Counted from the stretch's first letter, positions 34,175 to 44,718 are shown. The stretch is 64,000 bases of DNA from Bacteroidales bacterium (GCA_017437755.1 JAFRXI010000048.1:1-64000); one strand, 5' to 3'. Numbers and translations are program-made. The notes: a model not told the origin generated them from the sequence alone.

Positions 34175-35260
34175 CTATTTTAGAATGATGAAATAGGGCG
34201 AACGACCGGTATTTCCGTTACGGCCCACCTCAACGGTACTTCCGGCGGGGAACGTCTTCTTGTACATCCAGAATTTATCGGTGTTCACGCCGATGTAATT
34301 CTCGTCGGCATCTCCGCGAGGCATCGGCTCCCAATCAGCGAGCCACTCTTCTATGGTGGTTCCTGTACCCTGGTTGCGGGCTATATAGACATCGGTCTTC
34401 CGGTTTACCTTGAATGAGGCCAGTGTCTCGCCCACTATATTGAATGCTCGGCTGTTTGTAGCCGTACTGATCCACTTGGAGCCAAGATAGAATTCAGGGA
34501 TCTGACCGAATACAGCCGTACGGTCCACATAAACCACATCGCCCGATTGCAGGTTATCCTTGACCTGCCAAGGATCGGCATTGACCGTGGCAACATACTT
34601 CAGTTCTGTGACTTCCAGCTCTACCAAAGGTTCTTCGGGATCTTCTGGTTCCTCGGGGATGTCGGGGGTTATTGCAGCTTCTCCACTGAGCGTCACCACA
34701 CGGATATCGCCTTTCTTTGGATCATACCCCTCGGGAACGGTTACACTTACCTGAGTTCCGTCATCCGAAGCTGTAAATTGGGTTACAGAGAAAGTACGGC
34801 GGCCCGGGAACAGCACTTTCTGCACATAGAAGAGCCGCTCACCGGTAAGGGTAATCGTTTCGCCAATCTCCGGAAGGGTGTTGCTCATCGCACTCAATGA
34901 CGGTGGCGGAGGAAGCAGGACCAGACTTGCACGGGCCACCCCGCCGTCTGTCAAGACCACCACCTCATCGGTAACCGGACCGTCGGCAATGGTCGGGGCA
35001 TCCAAGGGGATGGACAGCAGTATCTTCTTCTGGGCAATTGCCGCTACTTTCAGGTCAGCCTCGCAGCCGTTGAAAGTCACAGAGTTGACAGAAATCAGGT
35101 TGTCCCCTACAAGTTCCACGCTCATACCCCTCTCGGCATAGGAGACAGTTCCGTTCTCCGTGCGGATGCGCGTCACCACGGGTTTCCCTGGGGCCATGTC
35201 GTTTTCCTTACCGCATGCCACCACAAGAAGCAGGGCCATTCCAATCATTAATCGTTTCAT
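34175..35260 (-). CDS. IPT/TIG surface glycan-binding-like lipoprotein, copy 1
   Basis: This 361-residue lipoprotein starts MKRLMIGMALLLVVAC. It has two IPT/TIG beta-sandwich domains (VVTRIRTENGTVSYAERGMS; LPEIGETITLTGERLFYVQK), an acidic Pro/Glu linker, and a C-terminal domain of about 145 residues ending NTGRSPYFIILK. It occupies the SusE/F-like position, so it probably binds the target glycan on the cell surface. The C-terminal domain is about 85 percent identical at DNA level (estimated by eye) to the next gene, while its signal peptide matches the downstream glycosidase, a mosaic pattern. Confidence 0.82.
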   Translation of the reverse strand: MKRLMIGMALLLVVACGKENDMAPGKPVVTRIRTENGTVSYAERGMSVELVGDNLISVNSVTFNGCEADLKVAAIAQKKILLSIPLDAPTIADGPVTDEVVVLTDGGVARASLVLLPPPPSLSAMSNTLPEIGETITLTGERLFYVQKVLFPGRRTFSVTQFTASDDGTQVSVTVPEGYDPKKGDIRVVTLSGEAAITPDIPEEPEDPEEPLVELEVTELKYVATVNADPWQVKDNLQSGDVVYVDRTAVFGQIPEFYLGSKWISTATNSRAFNIVGETLASFKVNRKTDVYIARNQGTGTTIEEWLADWEPMPRGDADENYIGVNTDKFWMYKKTFPAGSTVEVGRNGNTGRSPYFIILK

Positions 35261-35268
35261 ACACAAGC

Positions 35269-36348
35269 TTATTTTAGAATGATGAAATAGGGCGAACGAC
35301 CGGTATTTCCATTTCGGCCAACCTCAACGGTACTTCCGCCGGGGAACGTCTTCTTGTACATCCAGAACTTATCCGTTCCTATGCCGATGTAATTCTCGTC
35401 CGCTGCTCCGCGAGGCATGGCTTCCCATCCCGACAGCCATTCCTCAATGGTAGCCCCGGTACCCTGATTGCGGGCTATGAATACATCTGTCTTCCGGTTT
35501 ACCTTGAACGAGGCCAGTGTCTCGCCCACTTTATTGAATGCTCGGCTGTTTGTAGCCGTACTGATCCACATCGAACCCTGATAGAATTCCGGAATCTGAC
35601 CGAATACCGCTGTGCGGTCCACATAAACCACGTCACCTGTCTGAAGGTTCTCCCTGACTTCCCAATCTGCGGCATTGACCGTGGCAACATACTTCAGTTC
35701 TGTGATTTCCAAAGGTGGCTGAGGCGGTGCGAGCTGTGCTATGCCGCTCAGTGTGCAGACTTCTATATAGCCATCGAAAAGAGGATCATACCCCTCCGGA
35801 ACGGTAACATTGATGCTCTGTCCGTCCGGGGCCATCTCAAACTGTGTGGTCTGCACTGGCGTCTCCCCGGGGAAGGATACATACTGTACGTAGTAGAGAT
35901 TGTTTCCGGTCAGGGTGACCACCTCGCCTGCAGCGGGAATTGAAATGCCCGAATCGGTCAGCGATGGAGACTTTGGCAGAATCACGAAAGGCACGGAGGC
36001 CACTCCGTTTTTGGTTTCCACCTCCAGCAGGTCGTTTACAGCCTGATCCTCGATAGTCGGAACCGTATAAGGGATGACTATCAGGATGCTGTTTGGCTCG
36101 ATGGTGGCCGTGTTGATATTGGCCTCATAGCCGTTGAAGCGGATTGCCTTTGTGGAGCCAAGACCAGAGCCGACAATTTGGATGCCGTTCCCGCGTGAAG
36201 CATAGGTCACCGGGCCGGTAGAACGCCTTACTTCCTTGATTACCGGCGCTCCCTCGGAGGGCTTGTTGTCGCATCCCCAGGCTCCGGCCGTAGCGACCAG
36301 CACGAGCACGCATTTGCACAATTTGGTGATAACGGATAATTTGTTCAT
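35269..36348 (-). CDS. IPT/TIG surface glycan-binding-like lipoprotein, copy 2
   Basis: This 359-residue lipoprotein (lipobox GAWGC) has the same architecture as copy 1: two IPT/TIG domains and a nearly identical C-terminal domain (VDRTAVFGQIPEFYQGSMW, SRAFNKVGETLASFKVNRKT). The N-terminal domains have diverged much more than the C-terminal one. The likely role is binding glycan next to SusC/SusD. It lies 26 bases after the 1055-residue glycosidase-like gene and 8 bases before copy 1. Confidence 0.82.
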   Translation of the reverse strand: MNKLSVITKLCKCVLVLVATAGAWGCDNKPSEGAPVIKEVRRSTGPVTYASRGNGIQIVGSGLGSTKAIRFNGYEANINTATIEPNSILIVIPYTVPTIEDQAVNDLLEVETKNGVASVPFVILPKSPSLTDSGISIPAAGEVVTLTGNNLYYVQYVSFPGETPVQTTQFEMAPDGQSINVTVPEGYDPLFDGYIEVCTLSGIAQLAPPQPPLEITELKYVATVNAADWEVRENLQTGDVVYVDRTAVFGQIPEFYQGSMWISTATNSRAFNKVGETLASFKVNRKTDVFIARNQGTGATIEEWLSGWEAMPRGAADENYIGIGTDKFWMYKKTFPGGSTVEVGRNGNTGRSPYFIILK

Positions 36349-36374
36349 AGTAATATGTTTTTATTATTTAAGTC

Positions 36375-39300
36375 TTAATTGGTTTGAGCCATCCGGAAAG
36401 CATGGAGTTGCATCGGTTCGGAATCCACTTCAAAACAGATCCGCTCTCCTTCATTCTTCACGGGAACACGTAATCCTGTCACCTGGTCCGTAACTTCTGT
36501 CATTGTGGTTCGGGACATTTCGGCTACAGGAATCGCCACTTTAATCTTTTTAGCCTCGTAGGATTTAGATGCGACACCGACATAAACGGCACCATCCGTA
36601 CAGTAGACCCGTATACAGATGTCCGGATCGGATGTTCCGATACTCTTTCCGTCAATTGCCGGAAGTGCGAGAAAAGCCTGGGCAAAGCGACGGTGGGCAC
36701 CTGCGAATCCGCGGGCATAGGTATAGGAAGTGAATGTCAGCATCCTCGCATCGCCGTGGAACCAAGATAGCAGTTCAAGCGCCATGCTGAACTGTGCGCC
36801 ACCGGGCACCGACATGTTACCTTCGTATTTGGGATTGATGAAACGCGAGCAGGTTTCGTCATAGACTACGGGGTTGCTTACGGACAATCCCTCGGCCGTG
36901 CGGAAATAATTGAGGAAATCAGCGGCCTCAGCCGTGTAGCGGGCATTGACCGGAGCCAGGAGCGCCACTCCTGGAATGTCACGGTAGAGCCAAGGCCTGA
37001 CGCCATGATGCGGAAGGTAACCCTGCGTCTTCACGCCCAGATTGCCTGTGCGCATCATCTCCAGATAGTCGTCGGTCGTGAACCGCTTGCGTTTTTCGAT
37101 GTTGTCACGATACATTTCCAACGCCCCTTCCGGATCGCTTTCAGCCATACGGGCCGCTTTACCCAGAAAATCCCAACCGGTGAAATCGTGCATGCCCAGC
37201 GAGAACTTGTCGTTGTCCCAATTGTAGAACCAGAGTTTCATTCCGGGACGATAAGATGCCAGACGCTGCGCTATCCGGCCGTGGAATTCGGCCCGCTTAC
37301 GATGCCACCAGACGGTGTATCTTGCAGCAGCAGCCCCCTGGGAAGCCCAAATGGCCAGTTCCCGGTCCGTTAGGCCCTGCGGAGGTTTCACAGCCGTCTC
37401 TGCAGTAAAAAGGGAAATATCCGACCGGCTGTAGCTTATGGGCATCCGGTCACTGCGGATTCGCCAAAGGATACCAAGCATCTGAGGATTCCGTGCCGCA
37501 TTCTTTCCGATCAACGAGTCCAGCAGACGGGAGAAATCGTCGTATACCGCCGGATGAAGAAGATCACCACACCAAGGGGCAAAACGGTTGGGCTTTGCCG
37601 GACGGCCTTCACCGTCAACCGCCCTCGCTTCTTCGGGCAGTTCATAGGAACCGCCATACTCGATGCGGGGAATGTATCCCATTCCCGCACGTGAGGTTGC
37701 CTCCAGATAACGAGAATGTATACTCTTCCGGCCAGGCACGGATGCTCCGGGAACGCTTCCGGGAGGTGTCGCCAGTTTGTCCCAATATCCCTGAGCATCA
37801 TCGTTATAGGTATCATAACCAGGTATCGGATCGGCATAGTTCATAAACGCCCACTTCATCACCACGGGAGAAACGGCATTGTAACCCATCAGACGGGAAT
37901 AACCGACCACGTCCTCAGGTTCCATAAGCGGCTGCCGTTCCCAGTCGAGCATCAAAACCCTTCTTGGGGCATTGTCAGGATAACGTATCACCGGGGCATT
38001 CGCCTGATCCAACTCATAGAGACGGATCCTGGCGACTGCCGGACCGCCCTCGAAAAGCGGGAAATAAGACGGGTAATTACGCTTATTCATCACGTAAACC
38101 CAGAACCCGCCCTGAGTCGACGCCCCGTTGGCGCCTGATGTTCCAGACGTTTCATCATCCAGAGGGACTATGGTGTCGAACCATTCCCAGCGACCGCTCA
38201 GAGGCCAGTTATCATAGGGATTGTCGGACGAAATCCCGCTTCTCCAGGCCACATTCTGGTAGTTCTCGCCCACAAGGATTTCCAACGGGCAGTAGCGGGG
38301 TTTGTCTTCGGGATACTCCACTCGAACCAGATAACAGGCGTGCGGTCTGAGTTTTCCACGTCCTATCCGGTAAGCGAACCAACCGAAGCCGCTTTCGCGG
38401 GCCTTCCGCCCCAACACCTCCGATACTTTAACCTCAACCGGCGAACCAGGGGTGCGATACTGCTGGCGGTCGTCGAAACCGCTCTGCATGTAAGGATGCG
38501 GATCTGTGGCTATGTCCTGCGAACAGTCAATCTCATCAACCAGGCGCAACCGGCCGTAAGGCGTTTCATGGAATATTCCGTCATACTGGACTGGAAGTAT
38601 CCGTGTTTCGCGGTCGTGGAACGAAATGCGGTCAACTGTATCGGTCCTCTCCTGGAGCAAATGTCCTCGGATATCTGTTATCTGAGCCGAGGCGCAAAAG
38701 CGTCCGGCCAGATATATGCGGCGTGCAGTTTCCCGGTCAACCGGAATAATAGCCTGAAACACAGGCCCTTCCCCTGTCCGGACGGAAGCGGTTCCGCGAA
38801 GAAGTTCAGTCCCGTAAAAGTCAGTAAGGCGATATGAAGCCCTTACGCTGTGACTTCTCAACGACGCATTGGCAAAACTCATTATTACCTCGAAGGTCAT
38901 CCCTGGCTGGGCATCGCTCAGATCAAACATCTGGGGAGCGCAAGGACCGGCATTGGGTTTGTCCGTGCGACGGAGCATCACCTGCAAAGGGTCGAAAACC
39001 GCCTGAAAAGGACCTTCGGTCAAACCGAAGCGGTTTCCCTCCACTCCCTCACCCAGCATACCCCAGGCCCTGACGGCAACGAGGTTCTTTTCGCCAAAAC
39101 GAATCAAGGATTCCGGTACGGCATATTCACGCTTTGCCAGATTCCGATATTTGTAAGGACCGTGAAGACCGCCCACGCGCACTCCGTTAAAGTACACGTC
39201 GTCATCGTAGCAGATCTCGCCGAAGCACAGCGTAAGCGGCATTCCACGGTATGATTCAGGAACCTCGATACTCTTGCGATACCATCCGAACCCGGAATGG

Positions 39301-39542
39301 CTGATCTCCTGCTGTTTCCAACCCGTACCAGCCACCAGGCCAGCCCAGGCCGAATCATCATACCCGGGAGCAGCCCATCCTTCACGCAACCCCTCCCCGG
39401 CAACCTCGGGAGCAAATTTCCACTCCCCGCCAAGACTGATACGCCGTGCTCCGGGGTCTACCGGAGCCGCTGCAAGGCACAGCAGCGACCCCAGCAACAG
39501 TCCGGCCAGGCAAAAAGTCCCGTATGGCTTTGTCATGATCAT
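36375..39542 (-). CDS. Large secreted protein with GH2-like jelly roll; candidate glycosidase
   Basis: This 1055-residue protein has a signal ending CLAAA. Residues 30-190 form a galactose-binding, GH2-type jelly roll (GGEWKFAPEVAGEG, WYRKSIEVPESYRG, VYFNGVRVGGLHG). A second beta region runs to about 500. The part from 510 to 960 looks like an alpha/beta barrel (RRVLMLDWERQPLMEPEDV, GMGYIPRIEYGG, GILWRIRSDRMPISY, MKLWFYNWDNDKFS), and a C-terminal beta domain follows. No family is recognised with certainty. Its place between SusD and the glycan-binding lipoproteins makes a carbohydrate-active enzyme likely. The start ATG overlaps the SusD stop (ATGA). Confidence 0.7.
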   Translation of the reverse strand: MIMTKPYGTFCLAGLLLGSLLCLAAAPVDPGARRISLGGEWKFAPEVAGEGLREGWAAPGYDDSAWAGLVAGTGWKQQEISHSGFGWYRKSIEVPESYRGMPLTLCFGEICYDDDVYFNGVRVGGLHGPYKYRNLAKREYAVPESLIRFGEKNLVAVRAWGMLGEGVEGNRFGLTEGPFQAVFDPLQVMLRRTDKPNAGPCAPQMFDLSDAQPGMTFEVIMSFANASLRSHSVRASYRLTDFYGTELLRGTASVRTGEGPVFQAIIPVDRETARRIYLAGRFCASAQITDIRGHLLQERTDTVDRISFHDRETRILPVQYDGIFHETPYGRLRLVDEIDCSQDIATDPHPYMQSGFDDRQQYRTPGSPVEVKVSEVLGRKARESGFGWFAYRIGRGKLRPHACYLVRVEYPEDKPRYCPLEILVGENYQNVAWRSGISSDNPYDNWPLSGRWEWFDTIVPLDDETSGTSGANGASTQGGFWVYVMNKRNYPSYFPLFEGGPAVARIRLYELDQANAPVIRYPDNAPRRVLMLDWERQPLMEPEDVVGYSRLMGYNAVSPVVMKWAFMNYADPIPGYDTYNDDAQGYWDKLATPPGSVPGASVPGRKSIHSRYLEATSRAGMGYIPRIEYGGSYELPEEARAVDGEGRPAKPNRFAPWCGDLLHPAVYDDFSRLLDSLIGKNAARNPQMLGILWRIRSDRMPISYSRSDISLFTAETAVKPPQGLTDRELAIWASQGAAAARYTVWWHRKRAEFHGRIAQRLASYRPGMKLWFYNWDNDKFSLGMHDFTGWDFLGKAARMAESDPEGALEMYRDNIEKRKRFTTDDYLEMMRTGNLGVKTQGYLPHHGVRPWLYRDIPGVALLAPVNARYTAEAADFLNYFRTAEGLSVSNPVVYDETCSRFINPKYEGNMSVPGGAQFSMALELLSWFHGDARMLTFTSYTYARGFAGAHRRFAQAFLALPAIDGKSIGTSDPDICIRVYCTDGAVYVGVASKSYEAKKIKVAIPVAEMSRTTMTEVTDQVTGLRVPVKNEGERICFEVDSEPMQLHAFRMAQTN

Positions 39543-41209
39543 TCGTATCCGGGGTTTTGTTCGAGAACAGCTTCGGTGTTGGTCTCGATTTCACCGTATG
39601 GAATCGGGTATAGGTTGTTGTATTCGGAAATTGTCTCACCTTCTATATAGTCGTTGAAACGGCTCACGCGGTCGAAGACCAATCCTAGACGTCCGAGTGT
39701 CAGGATTCGGGGTTCCTCGAAGGACAGCTCCCTGAGGCGCTCGTCAAGGATATAGTCTATGTCGACTTTCTCGGGTCCGATCGGATGACAACCAACCCTT
39801 TCCCTCACGACATTGATGTCTGCGGCCGCCTTTTCCGGATATCCGTCCCAATAATAGGCCTCGGCACGGATCAGGTAGGTTTCTGCCAGACGGGCAAAGT
39901 ACTGGTCGTGATAGGTTTTCATAGCCGAGGATGTCAGCAGGCCTGTCAGCTTGTCCTCCTCCTTGGCATAGAGGTAGGAAGGATGGTCTCCGCGCTGGGA
40001 AATCTTGGACTGGAAAGGATAGCAAAAGTATTTGGTATCGTAATTAGTTCCCTTGTTCTCGCTCACCTTCATGCCATAGTACTCCGATTTGGGATTATCG
40101 TAGACAAAATCCCGGATCATGTTAGGCTCCTGGTTGCGCTGGTCATTGTCCCAGTCATCGCGCCAGAGTTCTTCGCACCAGAATGAGGTGGGGCCAAGAT
40201 AACCGGCTCCGCGGCCACCGTTCTGTGTGGTAGGGCCGATGAATCCGTCAACCCCCTTGGGGTCCTTGAGCTGCCAGTAGACACAGCCGCAGATGCGCTC
40301 AATCTTGTAGTTGCCAACTCCTTTGCGGCCGTCATCGGGCTCGATCTGAGCCACCCAGATAGCCTCCGTGTTTTCCGGAAGGTTATAGTTACCCATCTGG
40401 AAAAGGTCCCACCATGCATTGCCGGGATCTTTCTTGCGGGAACCGAAACGATCCTTCATCAGCCCGAAGGCGGGGTCATCGATGACCATGCTGGCCGCGA
40501 TGGCGGCACTGTCATATTTTTCCAGCGCGAGGTACATCTCGGCCAGGTAATGATATCCGGCGGCACTGTTCAGACGTCCGGCAGCTTTAACGTCCTTCTT
40601 TGCAGGAAGGTTCTCGGCCGCAAAGCGCAGGTCGTTGGCAGCCTGCCGGTATGTCTCTTCACGCGTAGCCCTTACCAGGTCACGGCGGGGAGATTTGATC
40701 TCATTGACAATAAGCGGCACTCCTCCGAACAGGCAGGCAAGGGCACGGTAGCAAAAACCACGGAAGAACCGGGCTTCGGCAATCATCTGCGTCCGGGCCT
40801 TTTCGTCTTTATAGTTTGCGTCCCCTATTCTGTCGATTATGGTGTTGGCTCCCGAAATAACACCGTAAAGCTGGCGCCACCAATAGTCGGGCTGCACGGA
40901 ACTCGGTGTCAACAGGCGGTAATCACCCATGCTGAAACTGCCGTCATTACGGGCATCCCTCAGGTAGTCCGAACCGGATATCAGGGCAAAGCCCTTCTTG
41001 TCGTCATTATTGTAAAAAATGTTGCGGGTCTTGTCATAAAGGTGGGTGATAGCGGCCTCATAGTGCTCAGGACGGACGTAAGAATTTTCCGGGCTATAGA
41101 AATCAAGCGGGATTTCTTCCAGGATTTTCTCTTCATTGCACGAGCAGAGCATCAGAAGCGACGATGCGGCAACAATGGCTGATATAAATCTTTTCGTTTT
41201 CATACTCAT
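39539..41209 (-). CDS. SusD/RagB-family nutrient-binding lipoprotein
   Basis: This 556-residue surface lipoprotein (lipobox LMLCSC) has the SusD helical TPR scaffold and markers such as ARFFRGFCYRALACLFGGVP, EARFFRG, RLAETYLIRAEAYYWDGYP and the C-terminal PIPYGEIETN followed by QNPGY. It acts as the lid of the SusC channel and captures the oligosaccharide. It lies 12 bases downstream of the susC gene. The substrate cannot be told from sequence. Confidence 0.96.
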   Translation of the reverse strand: MSMKTKRFISAIVAASSLLMLCSCNEEKILEEIPLDFYSPENSYVRPEHYEAAITHLYDKTRNIFYNNDDKKGFALISGSDYLRDARNDGSFSMGDYRLLTPSSVQPDYWWRQLYGVISGANTIIDRIGDANYKDEKARTQMIAEARFFRGFCYRALACLFGGVPLIVNEIKSPRRDLVRATREETYRQAANDLRFAAENLPAKKDVKAAGRLNSAAGYHYLAEMYLALEKYDSAAIAASMVIDDPAFGLMKDRFGSRKKDPGNAWWDLFQMGNYNLPENTEAIWVAQIEPDDGRKGVGNYKIERICGCVYWQLKDPKGVDGFIGPTTQNGGRGAGYLGPTSFWCEELWRDDWDNDQRNQEPNMIRDFVYDNPKSEYYGMKVSENKGTNYDTKYFCYPFQSKISQRGDHPSYLYAKEEDKLTGLLTSSAMKTYHDQYFARLAETYLIRAEAYYWDGYPEKAAADINVVRERVGCHPIGPEKVDIDYILDERLRELSFEEPRILTLGRLGLVFDRVSRFNDYIEGETISEYNNLYPIPYGEIETNTEAVLEQNPGYE

Positions 41210-41221
41210 CTCTATTAATGG

Positions 41222-44200
41222 TTAAAAACCTACTTCCAGACCGAAGGTCCAACTCCTGAGCACGGGGCGGCCGCCAAGAGTCAGCCCCTGCCCGGTTTCG
41301 GGATCCCAGCCCTGCCATTTGGTCCAAGTATAAAGGTTCTTGCCGCTCGCATAGAGCTTCAGGCTCTGAAGGCCGACCCGTCGGATCAGTTCGCGCCTGA
41401 ACTGATATGAAAGCGACACATCCTGCAAACGCACGAAGCTACGCTGGCGGTATACAGTGCTCACGGTAGGTGTAGAATAGTAAAGTTGGGCATACTCCGC
41501 ATTGGGGTTGGCCGGTGTCCAATAGTCATATGCGAAAGCATTGCAGTTGGTCGCGGCATCGTTGTAGCCCACATCCGGAGTGTTGGCCGCCATATACCGG
41601 TTGCGTCCGCCCTGGATTGAGTTGATGAACACCCGGAGTGTGAAATTACGATAAGTAAAGGTATTGGCGATACTGAACCGATAGCTCGGATCCTTGTAGC
41701 CGATAATCATACGGTCACCATCGGCCGTAATCTTGCCGTTGCCGTCAAGATCCTCAACCCGGTACTGTCCGGGACGGTAACCCGCCGGAATATCGTCGTC
41801 ATCAACTTGATAGATGCCCTGTACGTTGTAATAGTAAAGGGATCCAAGGGGCTCTCCTATGAAGAGTGAACTTGCCACCAGGTCATCTTCCCTACCGTCC
41901 CCGTCAGCATCATTGCCAGGTCCCAGGACAGAAACGATCCGATTCCTGTTCAGGGAGAAATTTGTGGTCATGTCCCAAGTGAAGTTCCTCGTTTTGACAT
42001 TCCGCGAATTGACGGAGAATTCAAAGCCGTGGTTGTGAACTTTACCGATATTGGTCTTGATGTTCGCAAAACCTGTCATCTGCGGTATCTTGATATCGTA
42101 TAGGATATTACTGGTATTCGTGTTGTAATATTCGAAATTACCGCTCAGGCGCCCCTTCAGGAGACTGAAATCAACTCCCACGTTCAGACCCAGCGTGGTC
42201 TCCCACTTCAAGTCATCGTTTGCCAGGGACGTGATATACTGTCCTATGCTGGGGCCATTACCGTCGCCATAGATATAAGCCGGTTCAGCAGAGACCTTCG
42301 CCAGGGTACCGTAACGGCCAAGTGTGCGGTTACCGGTCATGCCGTAGGACGCCCTCAGTTTGAGGAATTCTATCGAAAGCGGCTTGTTCCTCATGAATCT
42401 CTCGCCGCTGACCACCCATGCCAATGCCGCTGACGGGAATACACCGAACTTATTCTTTTTGGAGAATCCCGAGAAACCGTCGCGCCTGACGGTCAAAGTG
42501 GCAAGGTAACGTCCGTTGTATCCGTAATTTGCACGAGCCATGTAGTAGAGGCTGCTCTCGTTCCAAGCACTGGAAGACACCTTCTGCACATCGCCTACGC
42601 CCAATTTGTTATAACCAAGGTCAAGATTGGAGAATGTGCTGGATGTGGCGCTGGTATTCTCGTATTCGTTCTCCTCGCGTCCTGCCAGAAGGGTGATATT
42701 GACGTTGTGGACATCATTGAAAGTTCGGTCGTATGTAATGATGTTGTCCAGTGTCCAATCATGTGCTGTAGCATTGTACTTGCTGGCCTCTCCTGTATAG
42801 TTGCTGCCGTTTGGATTGCTCTTGAAATTACGCGAAGTCCGATAATTATGCGAATAGTTCAACCGGTAGGAAAGTCCCTTGACAAATGGAATGTCAACTA
42901 TCGCATACACATTCCCCATCAGGTTGAGTTCCTTGTTCACCTCATCTATTTCCAGCGGCTGGAAGGGATTGGGGACATTCTGGTCCATCGGCTGACGGAT
43001 CAGGTTGCCATCTTCATCGCGAGGCTCAGTCAACGGACTCATACGCATGATATCGCTCATGTCAGGAGACTGACCGCTGTAGTCCCCGGAAGAAACCATG
43101 CTCTGGATTCCTATCGTGAACCAGTTGAGAATCTTGTTCTCCAGATTGATACGTCCGGTCCAGCGTCCATATTTATCATTCATTATATATCCCAACTGGT
43201 CTGTATAACCGGAAGAAATGAAGTATTTCGTCCGGTCAGTCGCTCCACGGACACTCACATTATGGTTCTGTACATGTCCTGTCTGCGTTGCTGCATCCCA
43301 CCAGTCAAAGTCGGTTCCATTCTCGAATCCACGAATATTGGCCTGTGATATCCAAACTGAAGTAATGTCAAAATCCGGATTATACTCCTTGTATTCAGGA
43401 GCCAGGTAAGCCCTGTCCCATACAGCATCACGCACGCGGCGGATGAACTGCTCACGATTCAGGGGAACAAGCCTGTGGGCAGGGGTCTGGATTGAATAAG
43501 ATGCAGTATAGGTAATTACGGGTTTGCTGGGTTCATTTGACCCGCTCATCGTGGTAATCAGTATCACGCCGTTCGCAGATCGCGAACCATAAATAGAGGC
43601 AGAACTGGCGTCTTTCAGCACATCGATTGACTTGATATCCGCAGGATTCAGATCCACCAGGTTCCCCTTGTAGATGATTCCGTCCACAACCAGCAGAGGC
43701 GCCGTATTTCCACTATCGAAGGTGTTCTGCCCTCGCACCGTTATACTCGGGTTTGCTCCGGCAGAAGTCACCTGTCCCACATTAAGGCCCGGAACGGAAC
43801 CTTGCAGGGACTGTACTATGGAAACGTTGGGCGACTCCCGGAATGCATCGATATTGGCGGACACGATGGCACCGGTTAAGTCGGACTTCCGCCTGGTGCC
43901 GTAACCCACCACCACAACATCGTCTATGCGAAGCATGTCATCTTCGAGCATAACGTCAATTGTCTTTCGTCCGGCAACCGCCATTTCAGCGGTTTTCATA
44001 CCTATGTACGAGAATGTCAGGACACTTTGCGGGAGAATATTCTCCAGACGGTAGGTACCGTTGGATCCGGTAACCGTTCCTTTGGAGGGGTTGTTCGCAA
44101 CCATGACCGACACGCCGTCCAACACCATGCCCAAAGCGTCGGTCACAGTTCCGGTAACCGTGATGGTGCCATCGGTGTTCTTGGATGAGGCGGGGTCGGC

Positions 44201-44560
44201 CGTACGGGTAAAGAGCACTATATGCTTGCTGTCAATCTTGTAGGCTAGCCGCGTACCTCTCAGCAGCCGGTCCATGACGCTCTCTATGGTTGCGTCCTTC
44301 ACTTGCAACGAACGGCGACCCGTGCCCCGGAGCTGCTCGTCCTGATAGAAAAAGCGATAGTCGGAGTTGTTCTCTATACGCTTAAAGATCTCTGTGAGGG
44401 GGAGATTGCGCACGTCCAGCGTAATGCGGGAGCCATCGGCCTGGGCAAATGCGGACATGCCATTCAGAAGCAGTCCCAGCAGCAGGAGATGCCCGCATAG
44501 ATGACGGAAGACCCTGCGCGGATTGGAAAAAAGGTTCATGTTTTTCAGTCTTAAATTCAT
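41222..44560 (-). CDS. SusC-family TonB-dependent transporter with STN domain
   Basis: This 1112-residue protein has, after the signal (ending SAFAQ), an STN domain (about 45-115, LDVRNLPLTEIFKRIENNSD), a carboxypeptidase-like domain (GTVTDALGMVLDGVSVMVAN), a TonB box, and the plug with DDVVVVGYGTRRKSDLTGA and ASIYGSRSANGVILITT, followed by a 22-strand barrel ending GLEVGF. It imports oligosaccharides across the outer membrane. The STN domain signals to FecR. An in-frame ATG at 44539 is an alternative start. It is followed by susD. Confidence 0.95.
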   Translation of the reverse strand: MNLRLKNMNLFSNPRRVFRHLCGHLLLLGLLLNGMSAFAQADGSRITLDVRNLPLTEIFKRIENNSDYRFFYQDEQLRGTGRRSLQVKDATIESVMDRLLRGTRLAYKIDSKHIVLFTRTADPASSKNTDGTITVTGTVTDALGMVLDGVSVMVANNPSKGTVTGSNGTYRLENILPQSVLTFSYIGMKTAEMAVAGRKTIDVMLEDDMLRIDDVVVVGYGTRRKSDLTGAIVSANIDAFRESPNVSIVQSLQGSVPGLNVGQVTSAGANPSITVRGQNTFDSGNTAPLLVVDGIIYKGNLVDLNPADIKSIDVLKDASSASIYGSRSANGVILITTMSGSNEPSKPVITYTASYSIQTPAHRLVPLNREQFIRRVRDAVWDRAYLAPEYKEYNPDFDITSVWISQANIRGFENGTDFDWWDAATQTGHVQNHNVSVRGATDRTKYFISSGYTDQLGYIMNDKYGRWTGRINLENKILNWFTIGIQSMVSSGDYSGQSPDMSDIMRMSPLTEPRDEDGNLIRQPMDQNVPNPFQPLEIDEVNKELNLMGNVYAIVDIPFVKGLSYRLNYSHNYRTSRNFKSNPNGSNYTGEASKYNATAHDWTLDNIITYDRTFNDVHNVNITLLAGREENEYENTSATSSTFSNLDLGYNKLGVGDVQKVSSSAWNESSLYYMARANYGYNGRYLATLTVRRDGFSGFSKKNKFGVFPSAALAWVVSGERFMRNKPLSIEFLKLRASYGMTGNRTLGRYGTLAKVSAEPAYIYGDGNGPSIGQYITSLANDDLKWETTLGLNVGVDFSLLKGRLSGNFEYYNTNTSNILYDIKIPQMTGFANIKTNIGKVHNHGFEFSVNSRNVKTRNFTWDMTTNFSLNRNRIVSVLGPGNDADGDGREDDLVASSLFIGEPLGSLYYYNVQGIYQVDDDDIPAGYRPGQYRVEDLDGNGKITADGDRMIIGYKDPSYRFSIANTFTYRNFTLRVFINSIQGGRNRYMAANTPDVGYNDAATNCNAFAYDYWTPANPNAEYAQLYYSTPTVSTVYRQRSFVRLQDVSLSYQFRRELIRRVGLQSLKLYASGKNLYTWTKWQGWDPETGQGLTLGGRPVLRSWTFGLEVGF

Positions 44561-44718
44561 GTTCGGTTAAGGATAAATCGTCCCTGGTGACAGTCCATGG
44601 CGGAGTGTCTCCTATGAAGATTTTAGATATGGAACAGGTTGGCTAGTAGCCGGATAAATAGATGTTGGTAGTCACGGGCAGCATTTTTAAGTTAATATCG
44701 GTATGAGCTATAGCTATT

